Part shown: positions 7,857 through 15,328 of the stretch, piece by piece
Position numbering within the stretch: the stretch's first letter is position 1
Layout: each line of letters starts with the position of its first letter
Origin: UBA4416 sp031539425
GTDB taxonomy: Bacteria > Bacteroidota > Bacteroidia > B-17B0 > Aurantibacillaceae
Assembly: GCA_031539425.1 (NCBI GenBank)
Contig: JAVKLI010000092.1
Coordinates: 1-20,166, forward strand
Length of the DNA: 20,166 nt
Direction: 5' to 3'
Notes under the pieces: generated by a model
Seen by the model: the letters and a program-made list of their open reading frames with translations, nothing else
What the model was told of the DNA's origin: nothing
Database searches by the model: none
Translations under genes and position numbers: made by a program

Positions 7857-8236
7857 ATGCGTTTACATTTCCAAAAACGCTATAAGTATACGCTTATGCA
7901 AACTAAACAATTTTTTAGGTAAATCAATTTTCTCTCAATTACTGAATTTTATTTCAACAGACTAAATTAATCAGACAGCCAAAAAACATCAATTGGATGT
8001 TTATATAAAATAGCTGACTACTCATAACCACCTGATTACGATGCTTTTGCCGTATATAGCAACTGTATTTTATTACACAATTTATTAACGGCTTTGCTCG
8101 CTTGTGACGGAAAAATCAATCACTTCAAGATGTCATATTTTCTCAAGCGAAGTATCGATGCCTATTTTAAAGGCTTTTAGAACTATTTGTTGAAGATTTG
8201 TTGTTTTTATCAGACACTACTGTTAAACAATTTAGT
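7857..8236. other. Gene-poor spacer with a short unexplained open frame
   Basis: This 380-bp stretch lies between the pcm-side terminator and the end of the prenyl synthase gene. A small hairpin (GCGTTT 7859-7864 with AAACGC 7875-7880) follows the terminator. One plus-strand frame is open from 8028 to a TAG at 8178-8180 (50 codons, containing DYDAFAVYSNCILLHNLLTA) but has no start codon near its beginning and no family I recognise. Together with the IS5 remnant next door it may be debris of a decayed gene or element. A weak 4-bp GC hairpin with TTTT at 8160-8178 is the only possible terminator near the convergent end. Confidence 0.4.
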
Positions 8237-9220
8237 TTAAAAATTTCTTTTAATTAAAGATTGTGCAAATTCAATAAGCATTTGTTTTTTTTCAGCACTA
8301 GTATTTATAAGTTGTAGCGCTTCAAATGCTATATTAGTGTGTTGCGTTGCAAGATTTACGGCTTCTTGTTTTACATTTAAATTATTATACAAATTTGTAA
8401 TAGTATTTAATTTAGTAGTTGAATCTGTATTTTTTGAACTATATAATTGCAATAACATCTCTTTTTCAATAGCTTTACTTTTATTTAAAGCATAAGCAAA
8501 TAAAATAGTTTTTTTATTTTCTAAAATATCTTTACCTATTTCTTTTCCTAATGCGTTATTTTGTGCATACAAATCTAACATATCATCAATTATTTGAAAT
8601 GCAATGCCAATATGTTTTCCAAACTTATAAAGTAATTGTTGATCTTGAATACTTGCATTTGCGCATATACCTCCTAATTGTAAGCTACAAGCTATTAATG
8701 TAGCTGTTTTAAGGGTAATCATATTAATATAATCATCAACCGATATTTGATTTAAAGTTTCAAAATCCATATCTAATTGTTGACCTTCACACACTTTTAA
8801 ACTCATATCTATAAAAGCCGAGTAGATGTCTAATTTATTGTTAATGGATGAAGCGTTGATCATTTCAAAGGCTTTAAGCAGCATTCCGTCTCCTGATAGT
8901 ATGGCAATATTATTGTTCCATTTAGTATGTACGGTTTCTTTATGTCTTCGCATAGTAGCGTTATCTAAAACATCATCATGTATTAAAGAAAAATTATGAA
9001 ATACTTCTACAGCTAATGCTATATTTAGAGCTTTTGTAGGCTCTTGATGATATAAATCATTGGCTATTAATACTAATAGAGGCCTTATTCTTTTACCTCC
9101 AAGTTGCAATATGTAGCCCATAGGTGCGTACATATTAGTAGGATGCTGCAGATACAAAACCTTTTCTAAATTTTGTATAGACTCATCAATGATATTAGAA
9201 AATTGAGCATACTGTTTCAT
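8237..9220 (-). CDS. Trans-polyprenyl diphosphate synthase
   Basis: The enzyme condenses isopentenyl diphosphate with an allylic diphosphate to make a linear prenyl chain. The 327-residue protein has LGGKRIRPLL (40-49), the first aspartate-rich motif DDVLD (82-86) followed by RRHKETVH, and the second motif DDMLD (212-216) with GKEIGKDILENKKT after it. The residue five places before the first motif is Phe and the fourth is Ser, with no insertion inside the motif. By the usual chain-length rules this favours a short product (C15-C20) over long quinone side chains, but that is inference. The ATG start lies 6 bp after rfbA, and the gene is last in the RND-rfbA operon. Confidence 0.93.
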   Translation of the reverse strand: MKQYAQFSNIIDESIQNLEKVLYLQHPTNMYAPMGYILQLGGKRIRPLLVLIANDLYHQEPTKALNIALAVEVFHNFSLIHDDVLDNATMRRHKETVHTKWNNNIAILSGDGMLLKAFEMINASSINNKLDIYSAFIDMSLKVCEGQQLDMDFETLNQISVDDYINMITLKTATLIACSLQLGGICANASIQDQQLLYKFGKHIGIAFQIIDDMLDLYAQNNALGKEIGKDILENKKTILFAYALNKSKAIEKEMLLQLYSSKNTDSTTKLNTITNLYNNLNVKQEAVNLATQHTNIAFEALQLINTSAEKKQMLIEFAQSLIKRNF

Positions 9221-9226
9221 GTAAAG

Positions 9227-10093
9227 TTATTTTTGGTTGGCAACATTGAGAAGATATGACCCATATCCGCTTTTAACTAAAGGTGTAGCAATTTCTATTA
9301 GTTGTTGTTTGGATATAAAGCCCATATTATACGCTACTTCTTCTATGCAGCCAATTTTTAATCCCTGTCTTTCTTCAATAACCTGTACAAACTGACCAGC
9401 TTGCATTAATGATGCAAAAGTGCCTGTATCAAGCCATGCAGTACCTCTATCAAGTATTGAAACTTTTAATTTTTTTTGTTCTAAATAAATTTTATTTACA
9501 TCTGTAATTTCATATTCTCCACGGGCAGAGGGTTTAAGATTTTTTGCTATTTCTACTACATCATTATCATAAAAATATAAGCCAGGCACTGCATAGTGAG
9601 ATTTTGGATTTTGAGGTTTTTCTTCAATGGATAAGGCATTATTATTTTTATCAAACTCTACCACTCCATATCTTTCGGGGTCTGATACGTGGTATGCAAA
9701 TACAACGCCCCCCATTGGATCACTAATGTTTTTTAAAGTACGACCTAACCCTACACCATAAAAAATATTATCACCTAAAATTAAAGCAACTTTGTCTTTA
9801 TCAATAAAATTAGCGCCTAATACAAAGGCTTGGGCTAACCCATTTGGTGTTTCTTGAATTTGGTACTGAAAATTACAACCTAATTTTTTACCATCACCTA
9901 AAAGTCTTTCAAACTGTGGCAAATCTGTGGGGGTAGAAATAATTAAAATATCTTTAATATTTGCCATCATCAAAACAGATAAGGGATAGTATATCATTGG
10001 TTTATCATAAATAGGCATTAGCTGTTTGCTAACCCCTAAAGTGAGCGGATGTAAGCGGGTTCCGGACCCTCCTGCTAAAATAATACCTTTCAT
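9227..10093 (-). CDS. rfbA: Glucose-1-phosphate thymidylyltransferase
   Basis: RmlA/RfbA makes dTDP-glucose from glucose-1-phosphate and dTTP, the entry to dTDP-rhamnose and other dTDP-sugars. The 288-residue protein has the usual length and motifs: GGSGTRLHPLT (8-18) for nucleotide binding, SKQLMPIYDKPMIYYPLS, LGDNIFYG (about 105-112), EEKPQNPKS, and WLDTGTF with the C-terminal IGCIEEVAYNMGFI. Its ATG overlaps the TGA of the upstream RND gene by 4 nt (ATGA), a sign of translational coupling. The usual partners rfbB, rfbC and rfbD are absent from the window, so the gene is separated from a standard rhamnose cluster. Confidence 0.96.
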   Translation of the reverse strand: MKGIILAGGSGTRLHPLTLGVSKQLMPIYDKPMIYYPLSVLMMANIKDILIISTPTDLPQFERLLGDGKKLGCNFQYQIQETPNGLAQAFVLGANFIDKDKVALILGDNIFYGVGLGRTLKNISDPMGGVVFAYHVSDPERYGVVEFDKNNNALSIEEKPQNPKSHYAVPGLYFYDNDVVEIAKNLKPSARGEYEITDVNKIYLEQKKLKVSILDRGTAWLDTGTFASLMQAGQFVQVIEERQGLKIGCIEEVAYNMGFISKQQLIEIATPLVKSGYGSYLLNVANQK

Positions 10094-12438
10094 AAGCGTT
10101 TGGTTTTTATAAAATTTAATGTTAATAAAAGGGCTGGTAATAAAACAAGATTAGCGCAATATGCAACAAGCAAGGTTATTGCAATAAGTACGCCTAATGC
10201 CTGCGTACCGCCAAAATCTGAAAATAGAAAAACACCAAAGCCACAAAACAAAATTAAGGCTGTATAAACCATACTTACTCCAATTTCACTAATTGTGGTA
10301 TTGATGGCTTGTGCTACGGTTTTATTATACTTGCGTATTTCGTTACGATATTTAGTTAAAAAATATAAGGTGCCGTCAGATGAAATACCAAAGGCGATAC
10401 TAAATACAAGCATGGTACTTGTTTTTAAAGGAATGCCAAAGTATCCCATAATACCGGCTGTAATGGTTAATGAAATAAGGCTAGGTAGCGTAGATATAAT
10501 AATCATACTAAACGAAGTAAATAAAATAAACATAAATAAAGCAATTAAAATAATAGCTAAAAAAACACTTTCTATTAAATTATTTAATAAAAACGAGTTA
10601 CCCTTTAAGTATAAAATAGAATTACCAGTTAATGTGATATCTATTTTATTTTTAGGGTCAATTGCAGTGTTTTCTGATAAATTATAATTAAAAATACTGT
10701 CAATACGGGGTTTTATTTGTTGAATTAACGCTTCTATTTTTACAGAACCTACATCTGCCATTTGGCAGCTAATACGAAGAAGTTGTTTGTTTTTATCTAT
10801 AAAAGATTTAAGTTGGCCTAAATTTGTAGAATCTTGTGTAATAAATTGAGATAGGTTTTTTAAATCTGTAATACTTGGTATTTTATAATATTTTGAGGCG
10901 CCTTGATGGTAGCTTTGATTAATAAATTTAATTAACTCAACTATTGACATTGGTTTTGAAAATTCTGGATATGATTGTAATAGTTTTTGTAAAGCATGCA
11001 CTTTATATAATATTCGAGCGTTGTTTTTAAATACACCATTTTGTTCGTTGGTATTTATCACAATTTCAAATGGCAGTACGCCTCCGTATTTATTTTCAAA
11101 ATATTTTAAATCTTCTAATAATAAATCTTTTGAGGGTAAATCATCTACTATATAACTAACAGACTTTATTTTTAAAATACCAATTATAGAAATTATGATG
11201 ATAACTAAAGTTATGATATAAAGTCTTTGCTTTTTATAAAATACAAAGTGTGTTATTTTATTTAAAATTAATTTAATTTTATTACTATTAAGATGCTTTA
11301 AGTGTCTGGCGGGAGCTTGTTGTAGTAGGCTAAAAATAATAGGTATTAGCGTAATAGATAATAAAAATGTAATCATTACATTGATAGATGCAATTAATCC
11401 AAATTCGAATAATAGTTGATTATTTGCAAAACAAAACACGGCAAAGCCAATAGCCGTAGTTATATTGGCAAGAAATAGTGATAAGCAGCTTTGATAAAAT
11501 GCTTTTTGAATGGCATTTATTTTAGTTAAGCCTTGTGTTAATGCTAAATGGTATTTATTTAAAATAAAAATACAATTAGGAATGCCAATTACAATAATTA
11601 ACGGTGGAATTAAACCTGATAATATGCTGAGTTTAAACCCAAATAATACAATGCTTCCAAATGTGAAAATAACGCCGCATAGCACTACAAGTATTGGATA
11701 AAAAACGGATTGAAATGATTTGAAAAAAAACCATAATAAAACAATAGAGATTAAAAAAGAAATACCCAAAAATAAACTCATTTCATGAGTTATTTTTTGC
11801 GCTATAGTAGAGCGTATAAATGGTAAGCCTGATAAATGGGTTTGTATAGAAGTACTTTTAGTAAATGCGTCCGTTTGCTGTTTTATATTATTTGTAATGT
11901 CAATTCTGTTTCTAGAGTCTACACTAATATCATCAAACGTTACAGCCATTATAGTGGCATTTTGACCTTCATTAAAAATCAATCCTTTATAAAAGGATAA
12001 ATTATTTAATCTAGTTAAATAGTCATTTAAAGTTTTTTTGGTTAATACATTTGGAATTTTTATTGGATTAATCTTAAATGATTGCGTAAGTGTATCAAAA
12101 TAAATATCGATTAAATTAATTAAAGAAGTAACAGATTTTATTCCTTTTATTGATTTTATATTATAATGTAATTTTTGCCATTGTTTAAAATTATGTACTT
12201 GTTTTAGCGGATGGTAATCTATTCCTACTAATAATATATTTCCATCTAATCCAAATTGCGATTTAAAAAAGATATAATCCTTACTAGCTTGATGCGAATT
12301 GGGTAGTAATTTAGCGTATTGATAGGCAATTTCTACTTTTGTAGCATAATAGCCCATAATACAAGTAGCTACCGCTATAAAGCATATTAAAACTACTTTA
12401 TATTTTAAAAAATAATTATTAAACAATTTATTTATCAT
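10090..12438 (-). CDS. RND superfamily exporter, MMPL/HAE3-like
   Basis: The 782-residue inner-membrane protein has two halves, each with one helix, a large extracytoplasmic domain and a block of five helices. Helix 1 is about residues 15-33. The first block (about 220-370) resembles a sterol-sensing/RND module with GIPNCIFILNKYH. A second start helix lies at about 405-425, and the second block (about 630-775) contains AFGISSDGTLYFLTKYRNEI, matching the Gly/Asp-containing RND helix 4. Relatives export lipids, hopanoids or hydrophobic compounds, usually energised by protons. The substrate is unknown. The start is ATG with a TAnnTTTG box 16 nt upstream, and the gene is first of an operon with rfbA and a prenyl diphosphate synthase. 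Confidence 0.88.
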   Translation of the reverse strand: MINKLFNNYFLKYKVVLICFIAVATCIMGYYATKVEIAYQYAKLLPNSHQASKDYIFFKSQFGLDGNILLVGIDYHPLKQVHNFKQWQKLHYNIKSIKGIKSVTSLINLIDIYFDTLTQSFKINPIKIPNVLTKKTLNDYLTRLNNLSFYKGLIFNEGQNATIMAVTFDDISVDSRNRIDITNNIKQQTDAFTKSTSIQTHLSGLPFIRSTIAQKITHEMSLFLGISFLISIVLLWFFFKSFQSVFYPILVVLCGVIFTFGSIVLFGFKLSILSGLIPPLIIVIGIPNCIFILNKYHLALTQGLTKINAIQKAFYQSCLSLFLANITTAIGFAVFCFANNQLLFEFGLIASINVMITFLLSITLIPIIFSLLQQAPARHLKHLNSNKIKLILNKITHFVFYKKQRLYIITLVIIIISIIGILKIKSVSYIVDDLPSKDLLLEDLKYFENKYGGVLPFEIVINTNEQNGVFKNNARILYKVHALQKLLQSYPEFSKPMSIVELIKFINQSYHQGASKYYKIPSITDLKNLSQFITQDSTNLGQLKSFIDKNKQLLRISCQMADVGSVKIEALIQQIKPRIDSIFNYNLSENTAIDPKNKIDITLTGNSILYLKGNSFLLNNLIESVFLAIILIALFMFILFTSFSMIIISTLPSLISLTITAGIMGYFGIPLKTSTMLVFSIAFGISSDGTLYFLTKYRNEIRKYNKTVAQAINTTISEIGVSMVYTALILFCGFGVFLFSDFGGTQALGVLIAITLLVAYCANLVLLPALLLTLNFIKTKRL

Positions 12439-12454
12439 CTCTAAAAATAAGCCG

Positions 12455-12462
12455 CAAAAGTA
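12455..12462 (-). promoter_or_regulatory. Promoter -7 box of the RND-rfbA operon
   Basis: On the minus strand the site reads TACTTTTG, a full match to TAnnTTTG, 16 nt before the ATG of the RND gene. No TTG is found at the expected upstream spacing of about 18 nt, so the -33 element is weak or absent. Confidence 0.5.
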
Positions 12463-12501
12463 AGCAAATTCAATAAAAATGATTTTTTTTAATTTATGGG
12501 T

Positions 12502-12522
12502 TACCTTTTAAAAAAGAAGGTA
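12502..12522. promoter_or_regulatory. Inverted repeat upstream of the small lipoprotein gene
   Basis: TACCTT (12502-12507) and AAGGTA (12517-12522) form an inverted repeat; one G-T pair and one further A-T pair extend it to 8 bp with a 5-nt loop. The left arm, continued as TACCTTTT, is one base off the TAnnTTTG promoter box and would give a leader of roughly 45 nt for the gene at 12560. It could be an operator, a promoter element or both. Confidence 0.3.
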
Positions 12523-12559
12523 TATATATCTATATAAACAACAAAAACACACAATTATT

Positions 12560-12796
12560 ATGACAAAATTATTTTCAATTATTACAGTTGCAGCTTTAAC
12601 TGCTTCATTTATCGCTTGTGGTCCATCTGCAGAAGAAAAAGCAAAAGTTGAAGCTCAAGCACAACATCAAGCAGATTCTATTGCTGACGCATTAGTAAAA
12701 GCGCAAACTGAAACAGCGCCAGAAACAACTACAGCTACTCCATCTACTGAAGTTAAAGCTGAAACAAAAACTGAAACAAAAACTAAAAAACACTAG
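12560..12796 (+). CDS. Small Ala/Glu/Thr-rich lipoprotein
   Basis: The 78-residue protein starts with a short basic and hydrophobic signal and a good lipobox SFIAC (Cys about residue 20), so it should be lipid-anchored. The mature part begins with a charged, probably helical Ala-rich segment (EEKAKVEAQAQHQADSIADA) and ends in a low-complexity Thr/Glu/Lys tail (AETKTETKTKKH). I do not recognise a functional family; small lipoproteins of this kind are common in Bacteroidota. It is transcribed alone, divergently from the RND gene, and is followed after about 20 bp by a strong terminator. The start is ATG in an A-rich leader without Shine-Dalgarno. Confidence 0.8.
   Translation: MTKLFSIITVAALTASFIACGPSAEEKAKVEAQAQHQADSIADALVKAQTETAPETTTATPSTEVKAETKTETKTKKH
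12761..12784 (+). repeat. Two perfect 12-bp tandem copies inside the lipoprotein gene
   Basis: GAAACAAAAACT occurs twice in direct succession (12761-12772, 12773-12784) and encodes the repeated ETKT tail. The unit is a multiple of three, so copy number can change without a frameshift. Confidence 0.85.
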
Positions 12797-12817
12797 TTTA
12801 TTAGTTTATGTTAAATT

Positions 12818-12847
12818 AAAAAGCTGCCAAAAATGGCAGCTTTTTTT
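12818..12847. terminator. Bidirectional intrinsic terminator between convergent genes
   Basis: AAAAAGCTGCCA (12818-12829) pairs perfectly with TGGCAGCTTTTT (12834-12845) across an AAAA loop. T runs follow on both strands, so it can end both the small lipoprotein transcript and the minus-strand typA-lipoprotein-TPR transcript. It abuts the stop codon of the TPR gene (12846-12848). Confidence 0.9.
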
Positions 12848-14681
12848 ATATACCTACTTTTTTATAAAAGTCGCCACGAAGTAGTCTTATTCTATTTTTT
12901 GCTTCAATAGCATGAATACTAGATGCGTATTGGATAATTAATTTTTCATAATATATTTTTGCATTTTCAAAGTCGTGTACCTGTTGATATAATGCTGCTA
13001 AATAAAATACTGCATCATCTGCATAAACATCATCTGCATAATTATTTATGATACTTAAATAACAATTAATAGTTTTTGGAAGTTGGTTTATTTCCTTATA
13101 AATTGTAGCTTTTTTAAAATAAATGTCGTCATACAAAGTATGGGCTGTAAATAATATGGAAATGGTATCTAGTTTTTGAATGGCTAAATCAAATTGATGT
13201 TGGGCAATTAATAATTCGGCATTAGCAAAGTATTTTAATGGTACATCATTGGTGTCAACTCCAATAGCATCTGATATTACCATTGATAATTCTAAAGCAT
13301 CATTGGCGATAACTTTACTGGTAGAGTGTTTTAACACATCGCACTGAGATTTTGCCCATTTAAAATCGCCAACATAATAGCTCACTTTTGCATTTTTAAA
13401 TTTAGCATCGTCCCCTATGGCCTCATATTTAAAGTCTTTTTCTACTTGTCCGTATAGTAAAGCTGATTCCCAAATGTTTTTGTTTAATATATAAATGTCG
13501 CCTAACAGTATTTTTAATTCTGCTTTCTCTTTTTTTTGTAAGGCAACTGATGTTATGGCTTCTTCTAATAAAACGATAGCAAGTTCTGTTTTATTAAAAT
13601 AATAGGCATTTAATTTAGCAGATTGTTTTATTAATGGCACTGTAAGTGAGGTAATACTATAGGTTTGTATGGTTTGTTGAATTTCCTTGTCAAGTTGGGT
13701 TAATATTTTTAAATCTCCATTTGTTGATGCTAAATTTTTAGTAATTAAATTGAGTAGTTCCTGTACCTTAACCTCTTTTGTAAGTTGAGATTGAGTTAAT
13801 TTTTCTAAAATAAATTTATAACATTTGTCTGCTATGTTATACTGCAAATTAGATTCGCAAATTTTTGCAAAGTTAAGTAATTGTTCGCCGTTACCATTTT
13901 CTCTTAGCTCTTTGGCTTTTATTTGTATAAATGCTTCGTTATATTTTTTTTGATGTATTAATATAAAAATTAAAAAATCGTTCATCATTTTGTTATTAGG
14001 TTGTTTGTTTACACGTTCTTGCAAAACATTTGAAAGTATTGGGTTTTGAAATGGGTCAACAGAATCGTTTGCAATTAAGGATTGCTGTAATTTACCTTTA
14101 GCGGTTGGCATTTCTGATGGTGAAGCTTCTATTACGTTTAAATACTCGGTAATCATGTCTTGTATTTTGTTTTGCATTTTATAGGCGTCTGCCATTTGAG
14201 CATAAAACTTAGTGATTTGTTTGCTTACTAACCTGGCTTTAGTGTAGATATTAATTGCTTGTTGGTAAAATCCATTATTAAAAAACGCATTACCAACAGC
14301 ATATACTTGGTTATCGTCTTGAGCATTCAATTCATTTAAAATTTTATCAAATAGTTTGTTCATTTTTTTAGTATTCTGTTGCTTTTGGTACACTAAGCCA
14401 AGTAATACTTTAAGGGGTAAAAAATGCGATTGTTGTTTAATTAGTGTTTGTAATTCTTGTTCGGCTGTAATTAGTTTTTTTGAATTAATTAAACATTCAA
14501 AATACAATTGGTAATATTGCTCGGGGGCTTCATTAAATAAAGCTTGATAATGCGGCAATGCTTTTATGTAATTTTGACGAGAATAAAAATATTGCGCCGA
14601 ATCTATTTGGCTATAAAGTTGTGTAAAAGAAAAAAAACAAAAGAAAAAAAAACGATGCCCTGTATTTATATTAATCTTCAA
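12846..14681 (-). CDS. Secreted tetratricopeptide-repeat protein
   Basis: The 611-residue protein has an N-terminal signal peptide (hydrophobic RFFFFCFFSF, probable cleavage after YSQ at about residue 25) followed by helical TPR-like repeats over nearly the whole length. Examples are DSAQYFYSRQNYIKALPHY near the start, GNAFFNNGFYQQAINIYTKA at about 130, and a C-terminal unit AVFYLAALYQQVHDFENAKI that resembles outer-membrane assembly TPR proteins. It is probably a periplasmic scaffold; the partner is unknown. The start is TTG at 14681: an in-frame TAA lies five codons upstream, and the first internal Met is beyond residue 100, which would lose the signal peptide. It follows the lipoprotein gene by 24 bp and ends at a bidirectional terminator. 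Confidence 0.82.
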   Translation of the reverse strand: MKININTGHRFFFFCFFSFTQLYSQIDSAQYFYSRQNYIKALPHYQALFNEAPEQYYQLYFECLINSKKLITAEQELQTLIKQQSHFLPLKVLLGLVYQKQQNTKKMNKLFDKILNELNAQDDNQVYAVGNAFFNNGFYQQAINIYTKARLVSKQITKFYAQMADAYKMQNKIQDMITEYLNVIEASPSEMPTAKGKLQQSLIANDSVDPFQNPILSNVLQERVNKQPNNKMMNDFLIFILIHQKKYNEAFIQIKAKELRENGNGEQLLNFAKICESNLQYNIADKCYKFILEKLTQSQLTKEVKVQELLNLITKNLASTNGDLKILTQLDKEIQQTIQTYSITSLTVPLIKQSAKLNAYYFNKTELAIVLLEEAITSVALQKKEKAELKILLGDIYILNKNIWESALLYGQVEKDFKYEAIGDDAKFKNAKVSYYVGDFKWAKSQCDVLKHSTSKVIANDALELSMVISDAIGVDTNDVPLKYFANAELLIAQHQFDLAIQKLDTISILFTAHTLYDDIYFKKATIYKEINQLPKTINCYLSIINNYADDVYADDAVFYLAALYQQVHDFENAKIYYEKLIIQYASSIHAIEAKNRIRLLRGDFYKKVGI

Positions 14682-14705
14682 GTATAAATAGATTTATAAA
14701 AATCT

Positions 14706-15263
14706 TTATGAGGGTAATTTGTTTTTATTTATAGTTTTTATAAACTGTACTACTATAGGAAATGTGTTATCGTAGTGCTCTTGTGTAGAATTTATTGTTT
14801 GAATATTTTTTGTTATTTGTTCTATAATAGCTTCTACATTTAATTTTTCTGCGATTAAGTACATTTGGGCTTCATTGCTTTTAATAGATAGTTCAGTAAT
14901 ATCTGTTTTTAAGTTTGTAAGCTGTTTTTCGGAATTAGTTATAATATTTAACCAATTGATATAATTGTTTTTATAGGTTGTAAAGTTGAGGTCTAAACTA
15001 CCAAATATGGTTATGTTTTCTAGAATTAGTGGGCTCAGTTTTCCATGCGTTTTATTTATTAAAAACTGTTTGTATTTTCTTATAGTTGTAATTCTATTAT
15101 TACAAGCATTAGAATCTAACTGATTGATGTTTTCTTTAATTCCATTTAAGCTATTTAGTAATGAGTCAATTGTAGTTATTTGTGCTGGCGCATTCTTATT
15201 ACTATTAGAACATGACGAAAATATGATAGTAGAAACTAATAGAATAAAGAATAACTGTTTCAT
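14706..15263 (-). CDS. Lipoprotein of unknown function
   Basis: The 185-residue protein begins with a signal and canonical lipobox FSSC (Cys about residue 18), then a Ser/Asn-rich linker (SNSNKNAPAQ). The remainder is polar and probably mostly alpha-helical or coiled-coil (for example the stretch around LNSLNGIKENINQLDSN and the TNLKTDITELSIKSNEAQMY region). I do not recognise a family. It lies 65 bp downstream of typA and 24 bp before the TPR gene on the same strand, so lipoprotein and TPR protein may act together at the periplasmic face of the envelope. Confidence 0.78.
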   Translation of the reverse strand: MKQLFFILLVSTIIFSSCSNSNKNAPAQITTIDSLLNSLNGIKENINQLDSNACNNRITTIRKYKQFLINKTHGKLSPLILENITIFGSLDLNFTTYKNNYINWLNIITNSEKQLTNLKTDITELSIKSNEAQMYLIAEKLNVEAIIEQITKNIQTINSTQEHYDNTFPIVVQFIKTINKNKLPS

Positions 15264-15328
15264 AAAAAGTTTATTTTTAATGTGTTAAAACTCTAAAATA
15301 TAAAAAAATTACATAAAATGTTTTTTTA

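Noticed and set aside
7859..7900. Small hairpins after the terminator, considered as a structured RNA
   Set aside because: Stems are 5-6 bp with no conserved riboswitch or sRNA features and no promoter visible.
10295..10687. Plus-strand open frame of 130 codons opposite the RND gene
   Set aside because: It is antisense to a clearly conserved membrane-protein gene, has no recognisable motif, and its composition is the mirror of hydrophobic codons.
15305..15325. Hairpin ACAT/ATGT with a T run after typA
   Set aside because: The stem is only 4 bp and AT-rich, too weak to call a terminator; read-through into the lipoprotein gene is more likely.
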